A DNA stretch of 64,000 nt, from positions 91,093 to 155,092 of the forward strand of contig NZ_JACSPR010000007.1 in NCBI RefSeq assembly GCF_014837045.1, given 5' to 3'. The translations under genes and the position numbers were made by a program. This stretch comes from Corynebacterium gallinarum. GTDB lineage: Bacteria > Actinomycetota > Actinomycetes > Mycobacteriales > Mycobacteriaceae. The notes under the pieces are model-generated. The model was not told the origin of the DNA. It ran no database searches and saw only the letters and a list, made by a program, of their open reading frames with translations. This document shows positions 53,616 to 62,554 of this stretch, piece by piece; positions within the stretch are counted from its first letter, which is position 1, and each line of letters opens with the position of its first letter.

Positions 53616-54371
53616 TTGGAAGTTATTTGGCAGCCGTCAGATCTAGAACGGAAGGTGCATCGACACACCGTGGTGGCCACAAGTTTTCACATGATCAACG
53701 GCCGAGTCCGGGCGTTTTCCGCCCATATGGAGCGTTTGGTCACCCAGATCCCTGCAACAGCTGCGTACGAGGATGAGATCCGCGCGAGACTGCGCTCCGC
53801 AGGACCCGATGTCTTTGTCACCATCCTGGCGGAGAACCACGGTTTCAATGTAGAGGCCCGTCCGTCCCGCCCCTTCTCCCCCACCATCACCGTAGATGCC
53901 CACGGGCACGCCGATGAGCGGGAAAGCCCCGGTGTCAGGGGCCGTGATCAGGCCTGGCAGTCCAGCACCCACGCCGCGTCACGTCGTCGTGGCGCCGACA
54001 CCGGCCTGCTCATCAACGAACGTGGCAGGGCCATCAGCCCCATTGAGGGATCATTCCTCGTCCTCCGGGGTGACATGGTCTTCCACTCCACCCACGAGCG
54101 TGCCCTGCCGTCGGTGTCGGAGGCCCCGGTGATGAACTACCTCCTCACCCAGGGCGCCACCCCCAAGGCCCGCCCGGATGGTTTTGACATCGAGGAGATG
54201 CGCAGCGCCGAGGTGTGGTTCATCAGTTCCTTCAGAGGCATCCAGCTGGTGGAGGCCTGGGTGGAATACGGCAGCGTCTTCCGCATCGGGGAGAAGCGAC
54301 CGGTGGCGGCGTTCATGCCGACCTTCTCCGAGGTGAACCAACACCTGTGGGATGAGGCGGAGACGGTTTAG
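53616..54371 (+). CDS. Aminotransferase class IV-fold protein lacking the catalytic lysine
   Basis: A 251-residue protein whose second half follows the class IV PLP fold (aminodeoxychorismate lyase/BCAT): RRRGADTGLLINERGRAISPIEGSFLVLRGD matches the usual GADxALLxDxxGxVxEGxxxSLF pattern. The Schiff-base lysine, normally some 15-20 residues before that GAD, is missing; the equivalent segment reads PGVRGRDQAW with Arg108. The only lysines are at 13, 184 and 227. It is therefore probably not a normal PLP enzyme. TTG 53616 is the start of the open frame but has no good ribosome site; GTG 53655 or 53673 are alternatives. The lipoprotein gene follows after 11 bp. Confidence 0.7.
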   Translation: MEVIWQPSDLERKVHRHTVVATSFHMINGRVRAFSAHMERLVTQIPATAAYEDEIRARLRSAGPDVFVTILAENHGFNVEARPSRPFSPTITVDAHGHADERESPGVRGRDQAWQSSTHAASRRRGADTGLLINERGRAISPIEGSFLVLRGDMVFHSTHERALPSVSEAPVMNYLLTQGATPKARPDGFDIEEMRSAEVWFISSFRGIQLVEAWVEYGSVFRIGEKRPVAAFMPTFSEVNQHLWDEAETV

Positions 54372-54382
54372 AATCAGCAAGC

Positions 54383-55213
54383 ATGCTGCCCAATAAATTG
54401 TCTGTCCTCCCCGGGGTGCTGTCCGTCGCCCTGTCCTCAGCCCTGTCCTCCGGGTGTTCCACGGCTATGGATGCCCCCGGTTCCCCCGATTCCTCCCCGT
54501 CACCCACGGGAACGGTTGAGCGTCTCATCCCGGAGATCATCACTGTCCATCCTTTCGATGACACCGTCTTCACCCAGGGCCTGGAGGTCGACGGGGATCA
54601 GCTGTTGGTGGGCACCGGCCAGTACGGCGGTTCGGAGATCTTCCGCACCACGCCCGGCGGTCAACGCGTTGATATCCAGCCGCTGGAGGACCGGTTCTTC
54701 GGTGAGGGCATCACCCGCACCGATGACCATGTGTGGCAGTTGACCTGGAAGGCGGGAACCGCCTTCAAGCGGGATGCCGGGACCCTGGAGGAGATCGACC
54801 GTGTCTCCTATGAGGGTGAGGGCTGGGGACTGTGTTCCTTCCAGGACACCCTCATCATGTCAGATGGCACCAATGAAATCCGACACCTGGATCCGGACAC
54901 TTTCGAGGAAACCTCCCGGGTCGCGGTCACACTCGACGGACAACCGGTCACCGGCATCAATGAGCTCGAGTGCGTGGAAGGCGAGGTCTACGCCAACATC
55001 TTCCTCGCCACCGACATCCTCCGGTTCGATCCCGACACCGGCGAGGTCACCGCCGTCATCGACGGTTCGGCGCTGCCCAACAATGCCCTGCCCGATCCGA
55101 ACAACGTGCTCAACGGCATCGCCCACATCCCCGGGAGTGATCGTTTCTACCTCACCGGTAAACGCTGGCCCGACCTCTACGAGGTCCGGTTCGTCGACGC
55201 CGATCAACGCTGA
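54383..55213 (+). CDS. Lipoprotein glutaminyl-peptide cyclotransferase
   Basis: A 276-residue exported lipoprotein: the signal ends at lipobox LSSGC, with Cys25 as the lipid site, followed by a Ser/Pro-rich linker. The rest is a five-bladed beta-propeller of the plant/bacterial glutamine cyclotransferase type: HPFDDTVFTQGLEVDGDQLLVGTGQYGG, GEGITRTDDHVWQLTW, LIMSDGTNEIRHLDP, TGINELECVEGEVYANIFLATDIL and LNGIAHIPGSDRFYLTGKRWP. These enzymes form N-terminal pyroglutamate on exported proteins. ATG 54383 is used. It lies between the class IV-like gene and DUF2771 with short gaps, suggesting an operon. Confidence 0.9.
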   Translation: MLPNKLSVLPGVLSVALSSALSSGCSTAMDAPGSPDSSPSPTGTVERLIPEIITVHPFDDTVFTQGLEVDGDQLLVGTGQYGGSEIFRTTPGGQRVDIQPLEDRFFGEGITRTDDHVWQLTWKAGTAFKRDAGTLEEIDRVSYEGEGWGLCSFQDTLIMSDGTNEIRHLDPDTFEETSRVAVTLDGQPVTGINELECVEGEVYANIFLATDILRFDPDTGEVTAVIDGSALPNNALPDPNNVLNGIAHIPGSDRFYLTGKRWPDLYEVRFVDADQR

Positions 55214-55228
55214 CTAGAATCAGATCCC

Positions 55229-55756
55229 ATGGCTAGTCGGAAGACCAAACGCAAGAACTTCATCCAGATCGCGGCGCTCCTGGTGGCGGTGGTGATCGTG
55301 GTGGTGATCTCTGTCGTATTCCAGAACTGGTGGAATAGCCGCCCCGAACCGGAACCGGAGACCGTTTCCCTCACCGCCAGCTCCCCCGCCGGTGAGATCG
55401 AGGTCTTCCCGTACAGCATCTGCGAGCCGGGTGTGGAGTGCGAGGAGAACGATGTTCCCACCCTCGCGGTCGGTGCGGATGAGGAACTGCGACTGACCAT
55501 CCCCGAGACCGTCCACGACCATGACTGGTACCTGCTGACCATCTACGATGACCCGGCAGCCAACGACGAGATCTACCACACCAGCTATGAAGCAACCGAG
55601 GCCACCATTCCCGGTTCGGTTGATCCCCTGACAGAGGGCGGCGAACGTCCCCGCCTGGTGGTCGTGGAGGTGACCTCCGTGATGATCGGCACGGATGATA
55701 ATGGTGAGGAGACCCCCTACACCACCACCTGGTCCCTGGCCACCGTGGAGCAGTAG
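55229..55756 (+). CDS. DUF2771-type membrane-anchored protein
   Basis: A 175-residue protein with a basic N-terminus (SRKTKRKNF), one membrane segment at 13-32 (AALLVAVVIVVVISVVF) and an extracytoplasmic domain with YSICEPGVECEEN (two Cys, possible disulfide), EELRLTIPETVHDHDWYLLTIYDD and VEVTSVMIGTDDNGEE. This fits the actinobacterial DUF2771 family, which has no known function. It starts 15 bp after the cyclotransferase gene and is followed by a strong hairpin, so it ends that operon. Confidence 0.82.
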   Translation: MASRKTKRKNFIQIAALLVAVVIVVVISVVFQNWWNSRPEPEPETVSLTASSPAGEIEVFPYSICEPGVECEENDVPTLAVGADEELRLTIPETVHDHDWYLLTIYDDPAANDEIYHTSYEATEATIPGSVDPLTEGGERPRLVVVEVTSVMIGTDDNGEETPYTTTWSLATVEQ

Positions 55757-55796
55757 GAGCCGCGACACCGCTGCACCAGCCCACCCGCAGATATGA

Positions 55797-55842
55797 CAAC
55801 GGTCCCCGGGGTTCAGATCACGCTGAACCCCGGGGACCGTTG
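55797..55842. terminator. 20-bp perfect hairpin, bidirectional terminator
   Basis: CAACGGTCCCCGGGG (start of the arm 55797-55816) is repeated exactly in inverse at 55823-55842 around a 6-nt loop. It separates the convergent DUF2771 and cspB genes; no long T run follows. Confidence 0.7.
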
Positions 55843-55881
55843 CCGTATCAGGTTGCCGTACCCGGCTGCTACACCTCGTTG

Positions 55882-56265
55882 TTATGCCTCGAGTTCCTTG
55901 GCCACGGCGCGCAGGATCTTGGCCACCTGCTCCCCGACCTTGCGGTCCGGGTAGTGGCCCTTGAGCAGCGCCGGCTGCACGGTTCCCTCCAGCATGGTCA
56001 CCATGTCGGAGATGATCCCGTTGAGTTCCTCGGGCTTATGGGCGTGCTGTGGGCGACGGCGTGGGGTGTCCAGCACCTTCACGCGCAGGGCCTGGGGACC
56101 TTTACGCCCCGCGGCGAAGTCGAATTCGATGCGCTGCCCCTGGTGGAGTTCGGTGACCCCCTTGGGCAGGACCTGCTTGCCCACGAAGCAGTCCTCCTCA
56201 CCCGGATTGGAGACAAAGCCGAAACCACGCTCAGGGTCATACCATTTCACAGTTCCGACAGGCAC
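55882..56265 (-). CDS. cspB: Cold-shock-domain protein CspB-like
   Basis: A 127-residue protein. Residues 1-66 are a cold-shock domain with RNP1 KWYDPERGFGFVSN and RNP2-like DCFVGKQVL, followed by GQRIEFDFAAGRKGPQALRV. The 60-residue extension ending KILRAVAKELEA is found in longer actinobacterial Csp proteins. It binds single-stranded nucleic acid and may act as an RNA chaperone. GTG 56265 with GTGAGGG upstream is the start. It is divergent from rpf1 over a 524-bp gap. Confidence 0.9.
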   Translation of the reverse strand: MPVGTVKWYDPERGFGFVSNPGEEDCFVGKQVLPKGVTELHQGQRIEFDFAAGRKGPQALRVKVLDTPRRRPQHAHKPEELNGIISDMVTMLEGTVQPALLKGHYPDRKVGEQVAKILRAVAKELEA

Positions 56266-56393
56266 GTGCCCTCACCACTTTCTTCCTCGAGAAAACCAAC
56301 CACTAGCTAAAAGTACGAAGAGACTATTATACACCTCGCCCGGTGCCACTAAAATCCGTCAAAAGCCCCCTTGAGTTACGGAAAGAACCGTTT

Positions 56394-56409
56394 TGTGACA
56401 TACCTCACA
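56394..56409. promoter_or_regulatory. GlxR binding site (perfect consensus) upstream of rpf1
   Basis: TGTGACATACCTCACA matches TGTGA-N6-TCACA exactly. It lies 129 bp upstream of cspB and about 395 bp upstream of the rpf1 start, before the riboswitch, consistent with control of the rpf1 promoter by the cAMP-responsive regulator GlxR. Confidence 0.8.
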
Positions 56410-56626
56410 GACCCGTCAGCCATTGGGGTGACCTGCGCAAATCCCACCTCCCCCACCCCACGCTTGGTGAAGAACGTATAAAAAACGTGACACAATCGTG
56501 ACCTACCGGCTACGGTGTCCCTCAGGCACTGCAGCAGTTCGTCACATCCGGCTCATCGCCAAACCCTGTCTGGGGCTGGAGGGTGAACATTTACCGCAGA
56601 TGCATCAGACCTTAAAAAACCACACA

Positions 56627-56775
56627 CGCTTCTACCCGGTAGAAGACTTGCAGACAGGGACGGGGAACCCACCTGCCCATCACGGGCACCGGAGGTAACT
56701 CCTTGGGGTGAAGCCGAAGTTCTTCTTCGGCAGGGCACATCCTCCGCCCTAACCCGACAGCTAACCTCGACGGCG
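56627..56775 (+). ncRNA. ydaO/yuaA-type (cyclic di-AMP) riboswitch in the rpf1 leader
   Basis: Several conserved blocks of the ydaO aptamer appear in order. They are CGC opening the P1 stem (56627), GACGGGGAACCCA, GGGGTGAA followed by a hairpin GCCGAA...TTCGGC, AGGGCA...TCCGCCCTAACCCG, and the hallmark ACAGCTAACCTCG ending in GGCG. The aptamer ends 4 bp before the GAGAGG ribosome site of rpf1. This motif is known to precede rpf and other wall-hydrolase genes in Actinobacteria and to switch expression off when c-di-AMP binds. The exact ends are approximate. Confidence 0.85.
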
Positions 56776-56783
56776 ACAGATGA

Positions 56784-57392
<609 letters not shown>

Positions 57393-57416
57393 AAACACCT
57401 GCACTGACAACACCAG

Positions 57417-57457
57417 AAGGGCGGGCCCTCCCACAGCATGGGAGGGCCCGCCCTTTT
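57417..57457 (+). terminator. Terminator of rpf1
   Basis: A 17-bp perfect stem, 57417-57433 with 57439-57455 (AAGGGCGGGCCC... / ...GGGCCCGCCCTT), has a 5-nt loop and ends in TTTT. Confidence 0.92.
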
Positions 57458-57520
57458 GCGTATGCGCTCGGCCAATCGGAGCCCCCAGGCCACACCTGCC
57501 CCACCCCGCGCACCGCAGCC

Positions 57521-57568
57521 ATAAAGAAACCCCCGCCTGGCGGACCATCAGGTCCGTCAGGCGGGGGT
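57521..57568 (-). terminator. Terminator of the small minus-strand gene
   Basis: ACCCCCGCCTGGCGGACC (57529-57546) pairs with GGTCCGTCAGGCGGGGGT (57551-57568) with one mismatch. On the minus strand the stem is followed by TTTCTTTAT. Confidence 0.85.
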
Positions 57569-57593
57569 CTGCTTGAGGACCCGCGAAAACTCT

Positions 57594-57785
57594 CTAGCGG
57601 TTGATACGGGTGTACGGGTGGACGTAGCCGATAGTCTCGGCCGGGACCGGGAGTTCCAAATCGTCGCCCCATGGGCTGGACGCACCAGCGTAGGGAGCAA
57701 TGAGTTCAGTGACTACGTGACCTTCGCTTGGGTCGTGATCGGGCCAAGCCGGATCAACGTAACCCTTCTTCTCTACATTTGCCAT
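57594..57785 (-). CDS. Small hypothetical protein
   Basis: A 63-residue acidic protein that I do not recognise: MANVEKKGYVDPAWPDHDPSE, then a Pro/Tyr-rich rest (IAPYAGASSPWGDDLELPVP, YVHPYTRINR). It is soluble, with no cysteine. A dedicated terminator lies just downstream and GGGA is 4 bp upstream of ATG 57785, which argue for a true gene; ATG 57794 is an alternative start. It is divergent from the 57851 gene with 65 bp between. Confidence 0.6.
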   Translation of the reverse strand: MANVEKKGYVDPAWPDHDPSEGHVVTELIAPYAGASSPWGDDLELPVPAETIGYVHPYTRINR

Positions 57786-57850
57786 GTTTCCCATTGTCTC
57801 AAATCCGGCGAACAAAAGTCACCTCAACTGCACCTAAACTTGGGGACATC

Positions 57851-60082
57851 ATGAAAAAAGATTCCCCCGTTCCCACCCTCACGGGGTGGTTGGAGCAGCT
57901 CGACGATGACCAACTGTCTGGAATTCTCCGTAACCGACCTGACACTGCCCTGCCTCTACCTCCTGGTTTAGGCTCCCTTGCTGCACGTTTGCAATTGCGT
58001 GCCTCCATCCAGCGTGCTGTCCACAAACTGTCCGCCCTCGAGTTGGCCGTGCTGGAGGCCGCTGCCAACGCGGGTGCGGAACTCAACCCGATTACTGCCC
58101 CCGAAGTGGTGGACCGACTCCACCGGGCCCTGCGTCATTCCACCGCCGTGCCCACCGCCGAACAGATCGGTAAGGCGCTGGACCGTCTCCGGCAGCTGGC
58201 TCTGGTCTTCGGTGGGGAGCGGTTCATGATCCTCCCCGAGACCATGGCCACGCTTCCCGCCAACTGGCAGCTGTTGCCGGAGGAGCACGGGATGAGCCTG
58301 ACGTTTGGGGAGGCGTCGCAAAGCATTGAGGCGCTGCCCGCGCGTCACCGCAAGATCCTGGTCACGCTGGTCACCTCCAACGGGCTGGGGCTCACCCGTG
58401 ATGCCGCGCTGTCCGCGGATCCCGCACGCCCGATCCCCCAGCTGATCAAGGCAGGTCTGCTCTCGCGTGTGGATGAGCAGACCGTCAAGCTGCCGGGCGT
58501 GGTGCGGCGCGTGCTGGAGGGCCAGGAGGACACCGCCTGGCGTGTGGTGCCCGTCGAACCCAGCGCGGTCCCGGGCGCAGACGATGCGGGTATCGCCGCG
58601 GGGCTCGAGGTGGTGCGCCTGCAACGGATGCTTATCGACGCCCTCTCCACCGCCCCGGTATCCACCCTCAAGGAGGGAGCGCTCGGCGTGCGCATGGTCA
58701 CCCGCCTGACCCGCGAGCTGCAGGTGGATGAACAGCAGGTCGCCAGGGTGGTCGGCCTGGGTGTGGCCAGCGGACTGCTGCGCCGTGGGGTGCCTGATCC
58801 CCTCCCGGCCGATGACGACGGCGGTGACTATATCGCGCCGACCCCGGCGGCCGATGAGTGGCTGCAGGCCCCCCTGGCCGAGCAACTCGCCCACCTGATG
58901 CGTGGCTGGTGGACGCAGACCTTCGCCGCCTGGCTGGTCGGCGAGGCCGATGAGAAGAACAAACCCATCCACCTGCTCAGTCCGGCCTCCCGACGGGATA
59001 CGCTGCCGGAGACCCGCGCCATGATCCTGCAGTCCCTGACCCGGGTCAACGAGGATGATCTGGAGGCGGATCTGTTCTTCCACCATCCCCTGGCTGCATC
59101 CCGTATTCCGCGGGACACCATCAGTCACCTCCTGGAGGAGGCCCGCTGGATCGGTGCGGTGGCTGAGGGGGGCGTGACCTCGCCGGCGCGGGTGTTGGCG
59201 AAGTCCCCGGCGGGCGTGATCCCTGAGATCGCGGACATCGCCGCGGCGGTCCGGGCCCCGAAACCGGTGGATTACTTCATCGTCCAGGCCGATTACACCG
59301 TCATGGTGCCCGGTCCCCTCCAACCGGAGATGCAGAAGATCATCGGGCAGCTCGCCGATCTGGAGTCCCCGGGTCTGGCCAGTGTGTATCGCATCAGTGA
59401 GGCGTCGCTGCGCCAGGCGATGGATCTGGGGCTCACCGCCGCGGAGATCGAGGATTTCCTCACCCAGCACAGCGCCACCGGGCTGCCCCAGTCGGTGGCG
59501 TACCTGCTGCAGGACATCGCCCGTCGGCACGGCACGCTGCGTGGTGGACCCGCCATGTGTTATCTGCGCAGTGATGATCCGGCCCTGCTGCACTCCGCGG
59601 TGGAGGCCGCAGGTGCACTGGGGCTGCGCCAGATCGCGCCGACCGTGGCGGTGTCCAACGCCTCCCTCATCGAGGTGATCACCGCCCTGCGCAAGGCCGG
59701 TATGCAGCCGGTGGCGGAAGATGCCCTGGGGGCCAGCCTCGATCTGGCACCGCGACCGGCCCGTGTGCCGTCCGCGGAACAACCCCGGTCCGCCGGCCCG
59801 CTGGATGAGAGTCGCATCAGGGCGGCGGTGGCCGCGATCCGACGTGAGGAGGTGGCCCGAACCGGAACGGTCTCCGATCAGCCCACCCTGGCGGTGCTGC
59901 AGGCGGCGGTGCGGGGACAGCGGACGGTGACGCTGGGGTTCGTCGATAAGCAGGGGGTTGCGGTGCACCGGACGGTCAAGCCCCTGACGGTCAACGCCGG
60001 CCAGGTCGACGCGCTGGATGAAAGCACCGGCGCCGTGCACCGTTTCATGTTGCACAGGATCACAGAGGTGATAGTGGACTAG
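57851..60082 (+). CDS. Helicase-associated winged-helix protein (XPB partner type)
   Basis: A 743-residue protein of the actinobacterial family annotated as helicase C-terminal domain protein (helicase_C_3 / XPB-Ssl2-like). It has no Walker A or DEAD motif. It is largely helical with repeated winged-helix-like units (LSALELAVLEAAANAGAEL, LPARHRKILVTLVTSNGLG, TLKEGALGVRMVTRLTRELQ). A C-terminal domain with VDYFIVQADYTVMVPGPL and GLRQIAPTVAVSNASLIEV ends in a WYL-like strand region (QRTVTLGFVDKQGVAVHRTVKPL). ATG 57851 (MKKDSPVPT) is chosen. The XPB helicase gene follows after 52 bp, so it is probably a partner or regulator of that helicase. Confidence 0.82.
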   Translation: MKKDSPVPTLTGWLEQLDDDQLSGILRNRPDTALPLPPGLGSLAARLQLRASIQRAVHKLSALELAVLEAAANAGAELNPITAPEVVDRLHRALRHSTAVPTAEQIGKALDRLRQLALVFGGERFMILPETMATLPANWQLLPEEHGMSLTFGEASQSIEALPARHRKILVTLVTSNGLGLTRDAALSADPARPIPQLIKAGLLSRVDEQTVKLPGVVRRVLEGQEDTAWRVVPVEPSAVPGADDAGIAAGLEVVRLQRMLIDALSTAPVSTLKEGALGVRMVTRLTRELQVDEQQVARVVGLGVASGLLRRGVPDPLPADDDGGDYIAPTPAADEWLQAPLAEQLAHLMRGWWTQTFAAWLVGEADEKNKPIHLLSPASRRDTLPETRAMILQSLTRVNEDDLEADLFFHHPLAASRIPRDTISHLLEEARWIGAVAEGGVTSPARVLAKSPAGVIPEIADIAAAVRAPKPVDYFIVQADYTVMVPGPLQPEMQKIIGQLADLESPGLASVYRISEASLRQAMDLGLTAAEIEDFLTQHSATGLPQSVAYLLQDIARRHGTLRGGPAMCYLRSDDPALLHSAVEAAGALGLRQIAPTVAVSNASLIEVITALRKAGMQPVAEDALGASLDLAPRPARVPSAEQPRSAGPLDESRIRAAVAAIRREEVARTGTVSDQPTLAVLQAAVRGQRTVTLGFVDKQGVAVHRTVKPLTVNAGQVDALDESTGAVHRFMLHRITEVIVD

Positions 60083-60134
60083 TGGGAAAACAGTGACATA
60101 ATGGAGGTTTGTATATCGATAGGAGACACACTTA

Positions 60135-61808
60135 GTGGCCTTTGGCGATGGACCTCTGATCGTCCAATCCGACAAAACCGTTCTGCTGGAAACCGGTCAT
60201 GCGCTGGCCGGTGAAGCCCGCGCCGCACTCGCGCCCTTTGCCGAGCTGGAGCGCGCACCTGAGCACGTCCACACCTACCGCATCACCCCGCTGGCACTGT
60301 GGAACGCCCGCGCCGCGGGCCACGACGCGGAGCAGGTGGTCGACGTCCTCGAGCGGTACAGCCGTTTCCCCGTCCCCCAACCCCTGCTTGTCGACGTCGC
60401 CGAGACCATGTCCCGCTACGGCCGTGTGCGCATGCACAAACACCCCGCCCATGGTCTGATTCTGGAATCCGCCGAACCGGCGATCCTCGTGGAGATCTCC
60501 CGCCACAAGAAGATCAAGCCGATGCTGGGACAGCAGCTGGATCCCGAGACCATCGCGGTGCACCCCTCCGAGCGGGGCCGGTTGAAGCAGGAACTGCTCA
60601 AGATCGGTTGGCCGGCCGAGGACCTGGCCGGATATGTCGACGGTGAGGCGCACCCCATCGCGCTGTCCACCGAGGTGGAGGACTGGTCGCTGCGCGACTA
60701 CCAGCAATACGCCGCCGACTCCTTCTGGGAGGGTGGCTCCGGCGTGGTGGTGCTGCCCTGTGGTGCCGGCAAGACAATGGTGGGTGCAGCCTCCATGGCC
60801 AGGGCCCAGGCCACCACCCTCATCCTGGTCACCAACACCGTCGCCGGGCGCCAGTGGAAGGATGAGCTGCTGCGCCGCACCACCCTCACCGAGGAGGAGA
60901 TCGGCGAATACTCCGGTGAACGCAAGGAGATCCGCCCGGTCACCATCGCCACCTACCAGGTGGTCACCCGCCGCACCAAGGGCGAATACAAGGCGCTGGA
61001 GCTGTTCGACTCCCGCGACTGGGGTCTGATCATCTACGACGAGGTACACCTGCTGCCCGCCCCGGTGTTCCGCATGACCTCCGATCTGCAGTCCAGGCGT
61101 CGGCTGGGCCTGACCGCCACCCTGGTGCGCGAGGACGGCCGCGAGGGGGACGTGTTCTCCCTGATCGGCCCGAAGCGTTACGACGCCCCGTGGAAGGACC
61201 TCGAGGCCCAGGGTTTTATCGCCACCGCCGACTGCGTGGAGGTCCGCACCACCATGACCGATGCCGAACGCATGGTCTACGCCACCGCGGAGACCGCCGA
61301 CCGCTACCGTCTGGCCGCCACCGCCCACACCAAAACGCGTGTGGTTCGCAGGATCTTAGAACAGCATGAGGGTCAACCCACCCTCATCATCGGCGCGTAC
61401 CTGGACCAGCTGGAGGACCTCGGGGCGGAATTCGACGCCCCCGTCGTGGACGGTAAGACCTCCAACAAGAAACGCGGGGAGTTGTTTGATAAATTCCGTT
61501 CCGGCGAACTGAATGTGCTGGTGGTGTCCAAGGTGGCGAACTTCTCCATCGACCTGCCCGAGGCCGCCGTGGCCATCCAGGTCTCCGGCACCTTCGGTTC
61601 CCGCCAGGAGGAGGCCCAGCGTCTGGGCAGGCTCCTGCGACCCAAGGCCGACGGCGGCGAAGCCCACTTCTACTCCGTGGTCAGCCGCGACACCCTGGAC
61701 ACCGAGTATGCCGCCCACCGACAGCGGTTCCTCGCCGAACAGGGTTATGCCTACCGGATCATCGACGCCGACGATCTCCTCTTCCCCATTACCGAGAAAG
61801 AAACATAG
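60135..61808 (+). CDS. XPB-type DNA helicase
   Basis: A 557-residue bacterial XPB homologue (ERCC3/RAD25 type). Motifs: an N-terminal damage-recognition-like part, LRDYQQYAADSFW, Walker A LPCGAGKTMVGAAS, the DEVH box IIYDEVHLLPAPVF, LTATLVREDGREGD with the RED motif of XPB, and ATP-coupling motifs SKVANFSIDLPEAAV and EEAQRLGRLLRPK. In mycobacteria XPB is a 3'-5' helicase able to unwind and anneal DNA (from memory). GTG 60135 (VAFGDGPLIVQ) follows AGGAG 9 bp upstream. DUF3239 starts directly after its stop. Confidence 0.93.
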   Translation: MAFGDGPLIVQSDKTVLLETGHALAGEARAALAPFAELERAPEHVHTYRITPLALWNARAAGHDAEQVVDVLERYSRFPVPQPLLVDVAETMSRYGRVRMHKHPAHGLILESAEPAILVEISRHKKIKPMLGQQLDPETIAVHPSERGRLKQELLKIGWPAEDLAGYVDGEAHPIALSTEVEDWSLRDYQQYAADSFWEGGSGVVVLPCGAGKTMVGAASMARAQATTLILVTNTVAGRQWKDELLRRTTLTEEEIGEYSGERKEIRPVTIATYQVVTRRTKGEYKALELFDSRDWGLIIYDEVHLLPAPVFRMTSDLQSRRRLGLTATLVREDGREGDVFSLIGPKRYDAPWKDLEAQGFIATADCVEVRTTMTDAERMVYATAETADRYRLAATAHTKTRVVRRILEQHEGQPTLIIGAYLDQLEDLGAEFDAPVVDGKTSNKKRGELFDKFRSGELNVLVVSKVANFSIDLPEAAVAIQVSGTFGSRQEEAQRLGRLLRPKADGGEAHFYSVVSRDTLDTEYAAHRQRFLAEQGYAYRIIDADDLLFPITEKET

Positions 61809-62450
61809 ATGAAGCACTTCTCCTTTGACGTCGACGAAGCCTACGCCCGGAAGAACAACGAGTTCCTCCGCGACACCAAACGCCTCCAGATCTCCGCATT
61901 CTTCTTCGGCCTGGTGCTGCTGGCGATCGGCGGGGTGTTGTACTACCTCGCCGACGGCGCCGTCTGGGGCTGGATGGTCCTCATCGTCATGGGCATCATG
62001 GCGGCCCTGAGCTTCATCATGATCCCGATCCTGCCCCGCCAGGTCGGTTCCGCGGCCTCCCTCTACAACCGGTACCCCCTGGTCCCGGCCGTGGTTGCCG
62101 AGATCAATCCCCGCGATGTGGTGCTGCTGACCCTGGTCAACACCAATGTGGATGAGACCCTGCCCCCACGCTGGGGCCTGGCGGTGCGCACCATCAACCG
62201 CCTGGGCGTGCATGAGCGCAAACTGGGTGAACGTGTGCCATCCGTCGCCGTCAGTGGCCGACGCACCATGCGCGACCAGGACCACTGGGATGAGGTCAGC
62301 CCCATGCCGATCACCTGGGGCACCACGGATGCCGATGTTGTCCGTCGCGCCGAGAAGACCATCCCCCACGACCTGTGGAGCAAGCTGGAGAAGAACCGCA
62401 GCAGGCTCGACGAGGTCAAGAACACCCGCATGAACCTGCTGGTGCTCTAG
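61809..62450 (+). CDS. DUF3239 membrane protein
   Basis: A 213-residue protein beginning with the first base after the XPB stop codon. A charged N-terminus (FSFDVDEAYARKNNEFLRDTKR) is followed by two hydrophobic segments (about 29-48 and 52-76), then a soluble domain with YPLVPAVVAEINPRDVVLLTLVNTN, PPRWGLAVRTINRLGVHERKLGERVPSV and DHWDEVSPMPITWGT. I recall this as DUF3239, restricted to corynebacteria and relatives, with unknown function. Cotranscription with the helicase is likely; a terminator follows. Confidence 0.8.
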   Translation: MKHFSFDVDEAYARKNNEFLRDTKRLQISAFFFGLVLLAIGGVLYYLADGAVWGWMVLIVMGIMAALSFIMIPILPRQVGSAASLYNRYPLVPAVVAEINPRDVVLLTLVNTNVDETLPPRWGLAVRTINRLGVHERKLGERVPSVAVSGRRTMRDQDHWDEVSPMPITWGTTDADVVRRAEKTIPHDLWSKLEKNRSRLDEVKNTRMNLLVL

Positions 62451-62473
62451 AGAGTTTTCCGAAGGAACCTGCT

Positions 62474-62518
62474 GCCGGTGGCGGCCGCTGAGAAATCGGT
62501 GGTTGCCACCGGCTTTTT
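62474..62518 (+). terminator. Terminator after DUF3239
   Basis: GCCGGTGGC (62474-62482) pairs with GCCACCGGC (62505-62513), followed by TTTTT (62514-62518). Confidence 0.85.
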
Positions 62519-62554
62519 GTCTGCCTGGGTGGACCCCGGGGCGACCTTCTGTCG

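Noticed and set aside
57968..60175. A 735-codon minus-strand frame opposite the helicase-associated gene.
   Set aside because: It is an antisense shadow with repetitive His/Arg/Gly content and no family signature.
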